Shown here: in pieces, positions 32,112-39,254 of the stretch | How the letters are laid out: each line of letters opens with the position of its first letter | Position numbering within the stretch: position 1 is the stretch's first letter | Position numbers and translations under genes: made by a program | Notes under the pieces: generated by a model | Told to the model about the DNA's origin: nothing | Seen by the model: only the letters and a program-made list of their open reading frames with translations | The model's database searches: none | NCBI GenBank assembly: GCA_902492235.1 | Contig: CABUKS010000024.1 | Location: 1 to 39,254, forward strand | Origin: an uncultured Collinsella sp. | GTDB taxonomy: Bacteria > Actinomycetota > Coriobacteriia > Coriobacteriales > Coriobacteriaceae | Direction of reading: 5' to 3' | Length of the DNA stretch: 39,254 bases

Positions 32112-33278
32112 TTAAGCGGTGAAGGGGTGAATCGTCACGCCCTTAACCACGCGGTTGACCGTGCCGGTGGGGCTCGGCGTATCGGGCGTGTTGCCCACGC
32201 GGACGGAGTTGAGCAGGCTGATAGCCTGGGCAAACATCACGAACGGCAGAGCAAGGTAACCCTCGGGAAGTGCCTCGTAGCCCTTAAAGGTGAAGGACTC
32301 ACCCTCATAGACGGTGGCACCTTCCTGCTGAACGGCGATGGTGTGCTGAGCGATCTCGTCGCCACCGATCTCGTTGAGGATGTCGATGTCGTACTGACGG
32401 GTGTAGGCGTCGTTGTTGACGAACACGAAGACGAGCGTCTTATCGTCGACGAAGGACTTAGGTCCGTGACGATAGCCCATGGAGGTGTCGTAGGAAGTAG
32501 CGACCAGACCGTGAGCGAGCTCGAGGATCTTGAGCTGGCTCTCCTGAGCAAGGCCACCGAAGGAGCCAGAACCCAAGTAGGTCACGCGGTTGAAATCGCC
32601 AGCCAGGTAATCGGCGATCTCGGGCTCACGGGAGATGACCTCCTCGCCCATCTTGGCAATCGTCTCGACCCACTCGGCCTTCTGCTCGTCAGAGGCAGTG
32701 TCGAAAATAAGGGTGGAGAGCAGGGTCATGCAGGAATAAGAACCGGTCATGGCGAAGCCCTTGTCGTTGGCGCGCGGAATGAGCAGCGTCAGCGCATTGG
32801 GATCATCGGCAGACTCGACGGCAAGCTTGCCCTCGGGAGCGCAGGTGATGTTGAGGAACTTGACGTTGTGGACGAGCTCCTTGGCAACGGCAACGGCGGC
32901 AAGGCTCTCGGGGCTGTTGCCAGAGCGGGCAAAGGAAACCACGAGCGTGGGATCCTCGGCGCGCAGGAAGTCGCGCGGGGCGCTCACGATGTCGGTCGTG
33001 GCGATGGGCTTAAAGTCGTAGAGATCAGTGTTGCCAGCGTGACGCAGGTACGGGGCGCAGGTATCGCCAACGTAGTCGGACGTACCGGCACCGGTGAATA
33101 CAACGGACAGACGACCCTCGCCCATAGCGCGAGCCTCGGCCAGGAAGGCCTCGATGGCCTCCTTGTTCTCGCGATAGATGTTGAGCGTATCACGCCAAAG
33201 CTCGGGCTGCTGAGCAATCTCGGCCGTGGTGATCTGGGCGCCGAGCTCGGTGAGCTCCTCGACACTCTTCTCGAACAT
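32112..33278 (-). CDS. agaS: SIS-domain sugar-phosphate isomerase/deaminase AgaS
   Basis: The 388-aa protein has two SIS domains: F-T-G-A-G-T-S-D-Y-V-G (about 60-70) and V-S-F-A-R-S-G-N-S-P-E-S in the first half, and Y-L-G-S-G-S-F-G-G-L-A in the second. Length and motifs fit AgaS, which deaminates and isomerises galactosamine-6-phosphate to tagatose-6-phosphate. AGAGAGG precedes the ATG. A near-perfect palindrome CTGGTAGTAACCAG 62 bases before the start is a probable GntR operator shared with the PTS operon. With NagA, LacC and a LacD aldolase elsewhere it would complete GalNAc catabolism. Confidence 0.85.
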   Translation of the reverse strand: MFEKSVEELTELGAQITTAEIAQQPELWRDTLNIYRENKEAIEAFLAEARAMGEGRLSVVFTGAGTSDYVGDTCAPYLRHAGNTDLYDFKPIATTDIVSAPRDFLRAEDPTLVVSFARSGNSPESLAAVAVAKELVHNVKFLNITCAPEGKLAVESADDPNALTLLIPRANDKGFAMTGSYSCMTLLSTLIFDTASDEQKAEWVETIAKMGEEVISREPEIADYLAGDFNRVTYLGSGSFGGLAQESQLKILELAHGLVATSYDTSMGYRHGPKSFVDDKTLVFVFVNNDAYTRQYDIDILNEIGGDEIAQHTIAVQQEGATVYEGESFTFKGYEALPEGYLALPFVMFAQAISLLNSVRVGNTPDTPSPTGTVNRVVKGVTIHPFTA

Positions 33279-33339
33279 TTCTAATACCTCTCTCTAGAAG
33301 TAATCCTCTGACGTGCAATTATACACTTCGGTTGGTTAT

Positions 33340-33353
33340 CTGGTAGTAACCAG
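33340..33353. promoter_or_regulatory. Dre-like GntR operator upstream of agaS
   Basis: CTGGTAGTAACCAG (arms CTGGT/ACCAG) resembles the TGGT-N4-ACCA sites of NagR/DasR-type regulators. The same sequence, one base changed, occurs before the PTS operon at 37633-37646. Confidence 0.65.
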
Positions 33354-33392
33354 TTAAATGCAAAGAATCACCATATGGAAACGATGCGAGCA

Positions 33393-34124
33393 CTAGTTAC
33401 TGCGCTGGTGGTAAACCTTGTATTTAAACTGATCGGCACGAGCAACCGAGAGTGTGTACTCCACTACCTCGTTTGACTCGTTATACGTAGTCCTGACCAA
33501 ATCGAGCACAGGCGAGCCCTCGACAATTCCCAAAAGGTGGGCATCGGTGGGACGGGCTATGCTCGCATAGAACTCCTCTTCGGCCACGCGAATCTTTTGC
33601 TGAAAGTCCTGCTCAATCACATCGTAAAGCGGCTTACGCTCCAGCAGCGGTCGCTTTAGGGACAGAAATTGACGAACCGGTAGATAGCTGCGTTCGACCA
33701 TCATGGGCATGTTGTCGGCAGAGCGAAGGCGCTTGAGCTTAAAAATGCGATCACCGATGCGCAATCCCATATGCTCGGCCAGATTCTTATCGGCCTCCAT
33801 CTCGCAAAACTCGAGAATCGTGGTCTCGGGTTCTCGACCCATCGCGCGCATCTGCTCGGTAAAGCTGTAGGACTGCATAAGATTGGTTGCTTTTGCCGAA
33901 CGGTCGGTCACAAAGGTACCGCGACCGTGCTGCCGAACCACCAGTCCTAAACGCTCCAGTTCCTGCAGAGCCAGGCGTACCGTAGTGCGCGAGAGACCAT
34001 AGCGCTCCGAAAGTTCGCGCTCGGAAGGAATCATGTCACCGGCGCGATATTCATGGTCAATCTTTTCGGTCAGAATATCGACCAGCTGATCGTACAGCGG
34101 TTGCTTACGCGCTCCGATCGCCAT
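33393..34124 (-). CDS. GntR-family regulator, HutC/UTRA subfamily (NagR-like)
   Basis: The 243-aa protein has an N-terminal winged helix with I-P-S-E-R-E-L-S-E-R-Y-G-L-S-R-T-T-V-R-L-A and wing G-R-G-T-F-V, then a UTRA sensor domain. It resembles the NagR/AgaR2/DasR group that senses amino-sugar phosphates. GGGAGGATAGG leads to the ATG. It lies between agaS and the EIIABCD operon, all on one strand, and TGGT-N4-ACCA palindromes precede both, so it probably represses both until GalN-6-P or GlcN-6-P appears. Confidence 0.86.
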   Translation of the reverse strand: MAIGARKQPLYDQLVDILTEKIDHEYRAGDMIPSERELSERYGLSRTTVRLALQELERLGLVVRQHGRGTFVTDRSAKATNLMQSYSFTEQMRAMGREPETTILEFCEMEADKNLAEHMGLRIGDRIFKLKRLRSADNMPMMVERSYLPVRQFLSLKRPLLERKPLYDVIEQDFQQKIRVAEEEFYASIARPTDAHLLGIVEGSPVLDLVRTTYNESNEVVEYTLSVARADQFKYKVYHQRSN

Positions 34125-34208
34125 CCTATCCTCCCTTTTGCTCGAATTCGGCTAACTACCTAGGGTGTTATGCATTATCTGTCTGCCACACCCGAATCAT
34201 TAAGAAAA

Positions 34209-34243
34209 CAAAAGCCGCGCGCTCTTTCGAGCACGCGGCTTTT
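34209..34243 (-). terminator. Intrinsic terminator of the mannose-family PTS operon
   Basis: AAAAGCCGCG...GCTC and GAGC...CGCGGCTTTT arms around TTTC, with T-run and A-run on both sides, so it can work in both directions. Confidence 0.85.
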
Positions 34244-34309
34244 AACATACACATGGCTTAAGGGGTCGGGGTGTGAGCCGCGTAGGGACACACCCCTCAA
34301 GCTAGAGCC

Positions 34310-35392
34310 TTACCAGATGCTCGGCCAGAGACCAAGCGGGCCAGCGCCCAGGATGCCAAGGACGAAGAGCAGGAGAATGCCCTTGGTCGGGGTCCAGCTG
34401 TGCTTAGCGAACATGTAGTAAAGCAGCAGCGTAAGCATAAGCGGGACGAGCTTCGGGACGATGGTGTTGAGGGTGTCGGCAACAGAGAAGTTGACCGGAT
34501 CCTCGGTAACGGTGCCGTAGGTCACGGACTCCATGCCGTTACCCAGATCGGTGACGCCGCACTCGACAGCGTTGCCGTCGGCATCGGAAGCGGTAAGGGC
34601 GTTGCCGTCCTTATCGGTCATGGCGATGGTACCGGCCTCAGCGGTCTCGGTATCGATGCCCTCCATACCGGTGAAGTTCTCGGCCTCCTTCTCGGAAACG
34701 ATCACGGTAGTGGCGGAGAGGCCACGGGTGGTGCCGTTGGGGATCTGGAGGTTGATCTGGGTGCCACCCATGGTGACGACCAGGCAACCGACGACGAAGA
34801 CGCCCATGATGGAAGCGGCACGCGTGAAGGCCTGCATGTTGGCGGTCAGAGCGTCAATAGCGCTGGTGCCAAGCTTGTAGGACCAGTTCATGAGCCAGAA
34901 GCGCAGAGCGAACTGGACGACGTTGAAGATCACCAGGAAGATAATCGGTGCAGCGGCGTTGCCGTTGATGGCCATGTTGGAGGTGATGCCGGCCGTGATA
35001 GGCACGAGCGTCAGCCAGAACAGGGCGTCACCGATACCACCGAGCGGGCCCATTGCGGCGACGCGGACGGCGCGGATCGTGGGGATGTCAACCTTGTTCT
35101 GCTCGAGCGAAAGCACGATGCCCATAACAAAGGTGACGAGGAACGGGTGGGTGTTGAAGAACTCCAGGTTGTGGCTCATGGAAGCCGCGAGGTCGTTCTT
35201 GTTGGTGTGGATCTTCTCCAGACCGGGGATGATGGAGTAAAGCCAGCCAGCGGCCTGCATGCGCTCGTAGTTGAACGATGCCTGCAGGAAGCAGGAGCGC
35301 CAAGCCATCTTGTTGAGGGTCTTCTGGTCGAGCTGCGGAGCAGGAGTGAGATCCTCGTAGTGCTCCGGGATCACATACTCATTAGATGCCAT
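34310..35392 (-). CDS. Mannose-family PTS EIID
   Basis: 360 aa from ATG 35392 (GGAGGTGA 8 bases upstream), overlapping the end of the EIIC gene by 11 bases, which suggests coupling. It has the EIID motifs Q-A-S-F-N-Y-E-R-M-Q near 37-46, M-S-H-N-L-E-F-F-N-T-H-P (72-83), A-M-G-P-L-G-G-I-G-D-A (113-123), and a C-terminal membrane hairpin. It is some 60 residues longer than common EIIDs. The extra length is a hydrophilic, acidic segment (about 210-308; D-K-D-G-N-A, D-A-D-G-N-A) that probably faces outside. With EIIC it forms the sugar channel. Confidence 0.88.
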   Translation of the reverse strand: MASNEYVIPEHYEDLTPAPQLDQKTLNKMAWRSCFLQASFNYERMQAAGWLYSIIPGLEKIHTNKNDLAASMSHNLEFFNTHPFLVTFVMGIVLSLEQNKVDIPTIRAVRVAAMGPLGGIGDALFWLTLVPITAGITSNMAINGNAAAPIIFLVIFNVVQFALRFWLMNWSYKLGTSAIDALTANMQAFTRAASIMGVFVVGCLVVTMGGTQINLQIPNGTTRGLSATTVIVSEKEAENFTGMEGIDTETAEAGTIAMTDKDGNALTASDADGNAVECGVTDLGNGMESVTYGTVTEDPVNFSVADTLNTIVPKLVPLMLTLLLYYMFAKHSWTPTKGILLLFVLGILGAGPLGLWPSIW

Positions 35393-36182
35393 CTTCGAAG
35401 TCACCTCCGTCAGAAACAGCTGCACCCTTCAGCTCGGTCTGCTGCTGGAAGTCCCAGAAAGCGATGCCGAAGCCGATGAGAGCGAGGATGAGCAGAGCAG
35501 GGGTTGCCAGCGAATCGTTGGCAACGGTGATGAGCGCGAGGCCAAAGCCCATGAGGAAGAAGCCCCACATATCGCGGTTCATCATAACCTTGAGCAGGAC
35601 GGCGAAGCCGACGAAGCGCATCATGCCGCCTGCAGCGGAGAGACCGGTCTGCAGCCAAGTCGGGATGGCGGAAGCGATGGTCTGACCGATGGTGGCGCCA
35701 GCGATGAAGAACAGGGTGACGACGACGGCGAAGATCAGGCCGAGCAGAGCCATGGCGAAGTAGTTCAGGCGCTCGATGCCCTTGGTGTCCGCGTTGTGAG
35801 CCATGTTATCGGCCGTGGACATAAGCGGGGACATAAGCGTGAAGACCAGGGTAACGCCAAGCTGGCCAAGCAGAGCGAACGGAATGGCGAGGCCGACTGC
35901 CGCGTTGGGCTCGAGGCCCGTGGCGATAGCGAGAATGGCTGCCATGATGCCGCCGATGACGGCGTTAGGCGGCTGAGCGCCTCCGATCGGCATGTTGCCG
36001 ATCGTCATGAGCTGATAGGTACCACCCACGAGAAGACCGGTGTTGAGGTCGCCAAGGATAAGACCGATGACGGCGCCGGTGACGATGGGCTGATAGAGAG
36101 ACTCGAGGAAGTCAAACTGGTCGATTGCCGCGATGAACGTGACGACGAAGACCAGAGCGATCTGGATGATCGAGTATTCCAT
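35382..36182 (-). CDS. Mannose-family PTS EIIC
   Basis: The 266-aa multi-pass membrane protein has the family features G-A-V-I-G-L-I-L-G-D-L-N-T-G-L-L-V-G-G-T (about 37-56), Q-L-M-T-I-G-N-M-P-I-G-G-A-Q-P-P, and repeated helices to the C-terminus. Length is typical (about 260-270). GGAGGAG lies 4 bases from the ATG. It is the third structural PTS subunit of the operon and forms the permease with EIID. The substrate is inferred as GalNAc or a related amino sugar from agaS, nagA and the NagR-like regulator. Confidence 0.88.
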   Translation of the reverse strand: MEYSIIQIALVFVVTFIAAIDQFDFLESLYQPIVTGAVIGLILGDLNTGLLVGGTYQLMTIGNMPIGGAQPPNAVIGGIMAAILAIATGLEPNAAVGLAIPFALLGQLGVTLVFTLMSPLMSTADNMAHNADTKGIERLNYFAMALLGLIFAVVVTLFFIAGATIGQTIASAIPTWLQTGLSAAGGMMRFVGFAVLLKVMMNRDMWGFFLMGFGLALITVANDSLATPALLILALIGFGIAFWDFQQQTELKGAAVSDGGDFEDGI

Positions 36183-36272
36183 CTTGCTCCTCCTTTCAAA
36201 ATGTATGTACGCACTTTGGATTTCACGTACAGAACGTCAGGGTTTCACTCCTGACAACGTGGATCACGAGGA

Positions 36273-36755
36273 TTACGAGAAGAGCTTGCTCGTGTCCTCA
36301 ACAGGCGTGCTCGGAACGCGCCTGATCTCCAACTCCACCCCCAATTCCTGCAGCTCTTTAAACGCAGCGACATCCTCGTCGTTAACTGCGACGGAGGTGG
36401 CGACTTGGCGCTTTCCTTCCGACATGTGCATGTTGCCGATGTTTACCTTCTTTATAGGCACACCGCCCTTGACGAGCGTAAGCACGTCTTCCGGTGTTTC
36501 GGCCACGATGAAGATCTTCTGGCGCGGGCTCGCCTTGCCAATGACGTCGATGGTCTTCTGCAGGGAGAAGAAACGCGTAGCGACGCCGGCGGGAGCGGCC
36601 ATCTTCATGAGGTTCTGGCGCATGGTGTTGGACGCCACGTCGTCGTTGGCGACGAGGATGAGGTTGGAGCCCAGAGTGGAGTTCCACTGGGTGGCAACCT
36701 GACCATGAACCAGTCGGTTATCGATGCGGGTAAGAAGAATGTTGGGTTCTGCCAT
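36273..36755 (-). CDS. Mannose-family PTS EIIB
   Basis: The 160-aa cytoplasmic EIIB has the phosphorylated histidine His17 in R-I-D-N-R-L-V-H-G-Q-V. It takes phosphate from the EIIA encoded at 37073-37516 and hands it to the sugar entering through EIIC/EIID. The chain is standard throughout, including V-K-G-G-V-P-I-K-K-V-N-I-G-N-M-H. GAAAGGAAG precedes the start. A short inverted repeat (GTCAGG/CCTGAC) lies in the 90-base gap to EIIC. Confidence 0.9.
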   Translation of the reverse strand: MAEPNILLTRIDNRLVHGQVATQWNSTLGSNLILVANDDVASNTMRQNLMKMAAPAGVATRFFSLQKTIDVIGKASPRQKIFIVAETPEDVLTLVKGGVPIKKVNIGNMHMSEGKRQVATSVAVNDEDVAAFKELQELGVELEIRRVPSTPVEDTSKLFS

Positions 36756-36791
36756 GTTGATCAGCTTCCTTTCGATATTTGCTGACGACAG

Positions 36792-37073
36792 TTACTTGAT
36801 CTCCTGAATCGCGTAACGCGAAACATCTACGACGGCTCCGGATCGGACTTTGATCTGGACCTTCTCGCCTTCGATGCCTTTGACGGTTCCGTAGATACCG
36901 CCGGCGAAAAGAACCTCCTGACCCGGCTTGAGCTCGGTGTGCAGCTCCTTGAAGTACTTTTGCTTCTTCTTCATGTTGATTTGCGACCAGATGGTGTAAA
37001 TCAAGCCCATGATGGCGAGCAGGCCTAAAAGGGCGACCGAGGAGCTCAGGACGTTGGCTCCGAAATCGGCCAT
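36792..37073 (-). CDS. yajC: YajC-family small membrane protein inside the PTS operon
   Basis: The 93-aa protein has one transmembrane helix (about 8-28), a basic turn (M-K-K-K-Q-K), and a YajC-type domain L-K-P-G-Q-E-V-L-F-A-G-G-I-Y-G-T-V. YajC is best known as an accessory of the Sec-DF translocase. Its ATG overlaps the EIIA stop codon by one base (TAATG), so translation is coupled, and EIIB follows after 36 bases. Similar yajC-like genes occur in some streptococcal mannose-family PTS operons (the hyaluronate PTS cluster of pneumococcus), so a role in PTS assembly or regulation is possible. The symbol denotes the family only. Confidence 0.85.
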   Translation of the reverse strand: MADFGANVLSSSVALLGLLAIMGLIYTIWSQINMKKKQKYFKELHTELKPGQEVLFAGGIYGTVKGIEGEKVQIKVRSGAVVDVSRYAIQEIK

Positions 37074-37516
37074 TAGATGCCGTCCTCGTCGCCGAAGATA
37101 TCCTCTTCCTCGGAGCCGGCAACGGATGCGACCGTCTGGGCGGTGACGCCCGTCTGGCCAACGGTCACGGCCTGCTCGCCAAGCTCGGCGAGCGTGGCAT
37201 TGCCGCGGAGGAACAGAAGCTCAATAACCATGGGAAGGTTGGTGCCAGTCAGAACCTCGACGTTGTCGACATCCTGGGCAATCATCATCGACTGGTTGAA
37301 CGGGGTGCCGCCAAGCAGGTCGGTAAAGACGAGCACGCCATCGCACTCCTCGCGCATGGCGGTAATAGCGGCGCGGAGATCCTCACCGTAGGAAGCAGCC
37401 TGGTCGCCCTCAAAAGGAACGACGGTAAAAGCGGGCTGGTCGCCGGCAACCATAGCGATAGCGCTAGCTAGGCCGGGTGCGAACTGTCCATGACCGGTAA
37501 GAATAAAGCCAACCAT
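37073..37516 (-). CDS. Mannose-family PTS EIIA
   Basis: The 147-aa protein is the first gene of the operon. The phosphorylated His9 is in I-L-T-G-H-G-Q-F-A; the phosphate-binding loop F-T-D-L-L-G-G-T-P-F-N-Q-S (64-76) is complete. Length and fold match EIIA-Man. The C-terminus is acidic (S-E-E-E-D-I-F-G-D-E-D-G). GGAAGGG lies upstream of the ATG. Its long upstream region (37517-38218) holds a GntR palindrome, a cre-like site and two sets of ACCGTT boxes. Confidence 0.9.
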   Translation of the reverse strand: MVGFILTGHGQFAPGLASAIAMVAGDQPAFTVVPFEGDQAASYGEDLRAAITAMREECDGVLVFTDLLGGTPFNQSMMIAQDVDNVEVLTGTNLPMVIELLFLRGNATLAELGEQAVTVGQTGVTAQTVASVAGSEEEDIFGDEDGI

Positions 37517-37617
37517 TCAAATTTCCCTTCCGAAGGTGTGTACAATCTGAGTCCGATGATTTTCGGAAGCCAGCGGGCGCTCGCCCTTAAAGCTTCTTAG
37601 AAAGCCTTCTTTGAAGA

Positions 37618-37646
37618 CCAGTGGTTTCTAAACTGGTAGTAACCAC
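37618..37646. promoter_or_regulatory. Dre-like GntR operators upstream of the PTS operon
   Basis: CTGGTAGTAACCAC at 37633-37646, one base from the palindrome before agaS. An overlapping ACCAGT...ACTGGT inverted repeat at 37618-37637 adds a second possible site. ACCAGTTAGAACCAGT near 37913 may be a third. Confidence 0.55.
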
Positions 37647-37719
37647 GTGACGTGTTGTTGTCACTATATCACCCCAAAAGAGGTCGCTTTCGTTGATTCA
37701 TACGGTAAAACGTTTTTGC

Positions 37720-37752
37720 ACCGCTCACGGTGATAAATCGACCGTTTACCGG
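37720..37752. promoter_or_regulatory. Phased ACCGTT box pair upstream of the PTS operon
   Basis: ACCGCTCACGG at 37720 and ACCGTTTACCGG at 37741, exactly 21 bp apart, about 200-235 bases before the EIIA start. Confidence 0.55.
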
Positions 37753-37777
37753 TCGTTAACACTTCTACCTGCGGTTT

Positions 37778-37791
37778 TGAAAGCGTTTCGA
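37778..37791. promoter_or_regulatory. Cre-like site (LacI/CcpA type)
   Basis: TGAAAGCGTTTCGA has the form of a catabolite-response element (TGWAARCGYTWNCW) with one deviation. No CcpA gene is in the window, so this is a resemblance only. Confidence 0.35.
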
Positions 37792-37939
37792 AATGTTTTG
37801 GCAAAAGATCGGATCTTTTCCTGTGTCTAAACAACGCAGGGCGGCTAAAAATAGCGTGTAGAAAAATTGCAGGTCATTGTGAAGATATGTGAATTGGTCT
37901 TTTTGACTTAATACCAGTTAGAACCAGTTTTGAGATTAT

Positions 37940-37971
37940 CGGTGAACGGTAGTTTTCGACCGTTCACCGGT
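37940..37971. promoter_or_regulatory. Inverted pair of ACCGTT boxes
   Basis: CGGTGAACGGT (37940-37950) and ACCGTTCACCGGT (37959-37971) face each other across 8 bases. The left box with its flank (CGGTGAACGGTAGTT) is identical to 21961-21975. It could serve either the PTS operon or the rightward DUF2975-type gene. Confidence 0.45.
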
Positions 37972-38178
37972 TACTTGCAATCGTTTGCAGTTGTTTTCCC
38001 AGATGAATTAGGGAAACGCGATGGAGCGCTTGCGCGATCACAGGAAATTTTGGCATTTGTCCTTATCCCCCACGCGCCAAACTCCGGCATCCAAAATGAG
38101 CTAATAGCTCACGCTAATCGTTTTCAATCATTACATACTCAGTATCCGTAATTATTTATCGTTTATCGTTAATTCTGA

Positions 38179-38195
38179 TATGATACAAGTATCAT
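38179..38195. promoter_or_regulatory. Promoter and inverted repeat of the DUF2975-HTH pair
   Basis: ATGATAC-AA-GTATCAT (38180-38195) overlaps a possible -10 element TATGAT (38179-38184), with TTTATC 18 bases upstream as a possible -35. Repeated TTTATCG lies in front. Likely an autoregulatory site for the small HTH protein. Confidence 0.45.
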
Positions 38196-38218
38196 CCCAA
38201 ACGCCGATTGGAGGGGTT

Positions 38219-38857
38219 ATGGTCCATCGAAACGCATCTATATCGAATGAAACCATCAGCCGCGAACAGACGATAGCCAAACTGAGGAAGCTCGCTCGCA
38301 TCTGCAAATGGGCCACGATCTGCATTACCACCGCGCTCGCTCTGGGACTCCTCGCAGTCATTGCGATTGACCTTCTACTCATATTGCCTGGCCTCTCCCA
38401 AGGGTCGTGTCTCCAATCCGTAGAACTTCAAGCCGGCGAAGGGCCGTGCCTTGCTATCGTCGGCACCGATGCGCAGGCCCCACTTATGCTCGTCGCACAC
38501 GATGGTCACACTGCCATAGGGAGCCTCTTGATGACATGTCTCGCGCTTACCATCGCGATAAGCGTGCGCAGGTTTTTCTTCAACATTGAAAAGGAAGGCA
38601 GGCCCTTTGACCTTGAATGTAACCAGACACTTCGTCGAGTAGGAAATTTATTCCTTATCGGCGGCGTTGCCGTGAGGCTTCTTGGTGCCGTAATCACGGG
38701 AATGATACTCTCAGGATTTGGCGGCAGCTTTACGGATGCGTTCGCCGGCCAGTTATTCGAGCCTTCTATGCTCTTTGCAGGCCTGATTATTTGCCTGATT
38801 GCCAGCATCTTCCGCTACGGGTATATCCTGCAAAAACAAGATGACGAGTTGCTCTAG
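38219..38857 (+). CDS. DUF2975-type membrane protein
   Basis: 212 aa from ATG 38219 with GGAGGGG upstream; the frame is open from 38180. By eye there are four hydrophobic segments: one near residues 30-55, one near 100-117, and two in the C-terminal third. R-R-F-F-F-N-I-E-K-E-G-R-P-F (about 118-131) is the sort of motif seen in DUF2975 proteins. Function unknown. The next gene, 9 bases on, is a small HTH regulator, the usual partner of this family, so the two work as a pair. Confidence 0.75.
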   Translation: MVHRNASISNETISREQTIAKLRKLARICKWATICITTALALGLLAVIAIDLLLILPGLSQGSCLQSVELQAGEGPCLAIVGTDAQAPLMLVAHDGHTAIGSLLMTCLALTIAISVRRFFFNIEKEGRPFDLECNQTLRRVGNLFLIGGVAVRLLGAVITGMILSGFGGSFTDAFAGQLFEPSMLFAGLIICLIASIFRYGYILQKQDDELL

Positions 38858-38866
38858 GGGGAATCC

Positions 38867-39106
38867 ATGATTATTCTGCGGCTCGACCGCATGCTTGCCG
38901 AACGCAAGATCTCATCCAAAGAGCTTGCGGAACGCGTGGGCATCTCCCAGGTCAATATGTCGCGCATCAAGACGGGCAAGGTTTCTGCCGTGCGCTTTTC
39001 AACTCTTGACGCGATATGCCGGGCACTCGACTGCCAACCGGGCGATGTGCTGGAATATATGCCTGACGATGAAGCCGATAACCTTTTTGGGCTTAAAGAT
39101 TCATAG
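38867..39106 (+). CDS. Small Cro/C1-type HTH regulator (YozG-like)
   Basis: The 79-aa protein is a single helix-turn-helix domain: R-L-D-R-M-L-A-E-R-K-I-S, then S-K-E-L-A-E-R-V-G-I-S-Q-V-N-M-S-R-I-K-T-G-K, then F-S-T-L-D-A-I-C-R-A-L-D-C-Q-P-G-D-V-L-E-Y. It matches the short XRE proteins encoded after DUF2975 genes. AGGGGGA lies 4 bases before the ATG. It probably represses its own operon at the 38180-38195 inverted repeat. Confidence 0.87.
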   Translation: MIILRLDRMLAERKISSKELAERVGISQVNMSRIKTGKVSAVRFSTLDAICRALDCQPGDVLEYMPDDEADNLFGLKDS

Positions 39107-39162
39107 GCATAATTTAGCCACCAGCGCCTAAACGCAAATAGCCCGCTAGAACAACATGAACT

Positions 39163-39200
39163 GCCTCCCATTTCTTGGACATGAGAAATGGGAGGCTTTT
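39163..39200 (+). terminator. Terminator of the DUF2975-HTH operon
   Basis: GCCTCCCATTTCT and AGAAATGGGAGGC arms surround TGGACATG, followed by TTTT. The remaining 54 bases of the window show nothing I can call. Confidence 0.75.
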
Positions 39201-39254
39201 GGAGTGGGAAGGATAAACTGGACTTTCTTTTAAGGATCCTCAAGCGTATTGCCG

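Noticed and set aside
32127..33284. 385-aa open frame on the plus strand
   Set aside because: Exact antisense of agaS, which has clear SIS-domain motifs; the plus frame has none.

Overview
The window (about 60% GC, short intergenic gaps) looks like the chromosome of a gut actinobacterium of the Coriobacteriia, most likely Collinsella or a close relative. This is inferred from gene content and base composition, not from a marker gene. Almost everything in it serves phosphotransferase (PTS) uptake and breakdown of galactosides and amino sugars.

Bases 1-18,000 are a lactose-6-phosphate region. The galactose-6-phosphate isomerase pair lacAB and a single lactose-type EIIA (lacF) are followed by three paralogous modules. 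Each module has a LacI repressor transcribed leftwards and, divergently, a fused lactose-family EIICB plus a 6-phospho-beta-galactosidase. Gene order is EIICB-lacG in modules 1 and 3 and lacG-EIICB in module 2. The module 3 EIICB carries one in-frame TAG. Each repressor faces its own variant of an ACGT-centred palindromic operator. From 18,300 to 25,100 there is a Fic-domain protein behind a large palindrome, a fragment of a DeoR gene, a fourth EIICB divergent from a protein of unknown function and a GntR regulator, and an intact DeoR (LacR-like) repressor.

Bases 25,200-37,500 hold sugar epimerases (GalM, LacX-like), tagatose-6-phosphate kinase (LacC), a YhcH/NanQ-type protein, NagA, the SIS-domain isomerase/deaminase AgaS, a GntR regulator and a complete mannose-family PTS operon (EIIA-YajC-EIIB-EIIC-EIID). 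LacAB and AgaS both deliver tagatose-6-phosphate, which LacC phosphorylates, so the region can be read as lactose plus N-acetylgalactosamine use through the tagatose pathway. The aldolase LacD is not in the window. A tRNA-Thr(CGT), a degenerate EIIB lacking its phosphorylated histidine, and a nagA remnant lie between. The right end has a DUF2975-type membrane protein with its small HTH partner.

Three non-coding systems stand out. (1) Eleven long hairpins in four tandem arrays with a period near 80 bp, alternating between two loop classes, sit at module ends. (2) A motif close to ACCGTTYACCGG, usually repeated at exactly 21 bp, lies upstream of nearly every sugar cluster. (3) A GGGGACGTTC-type palindromic repeat has supplied the C-terminus and stop codon of the degenerate EIIB. 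Operator calls, repeat boundaries and substrate assignments were read by eye and have not been tested by search or experiment.
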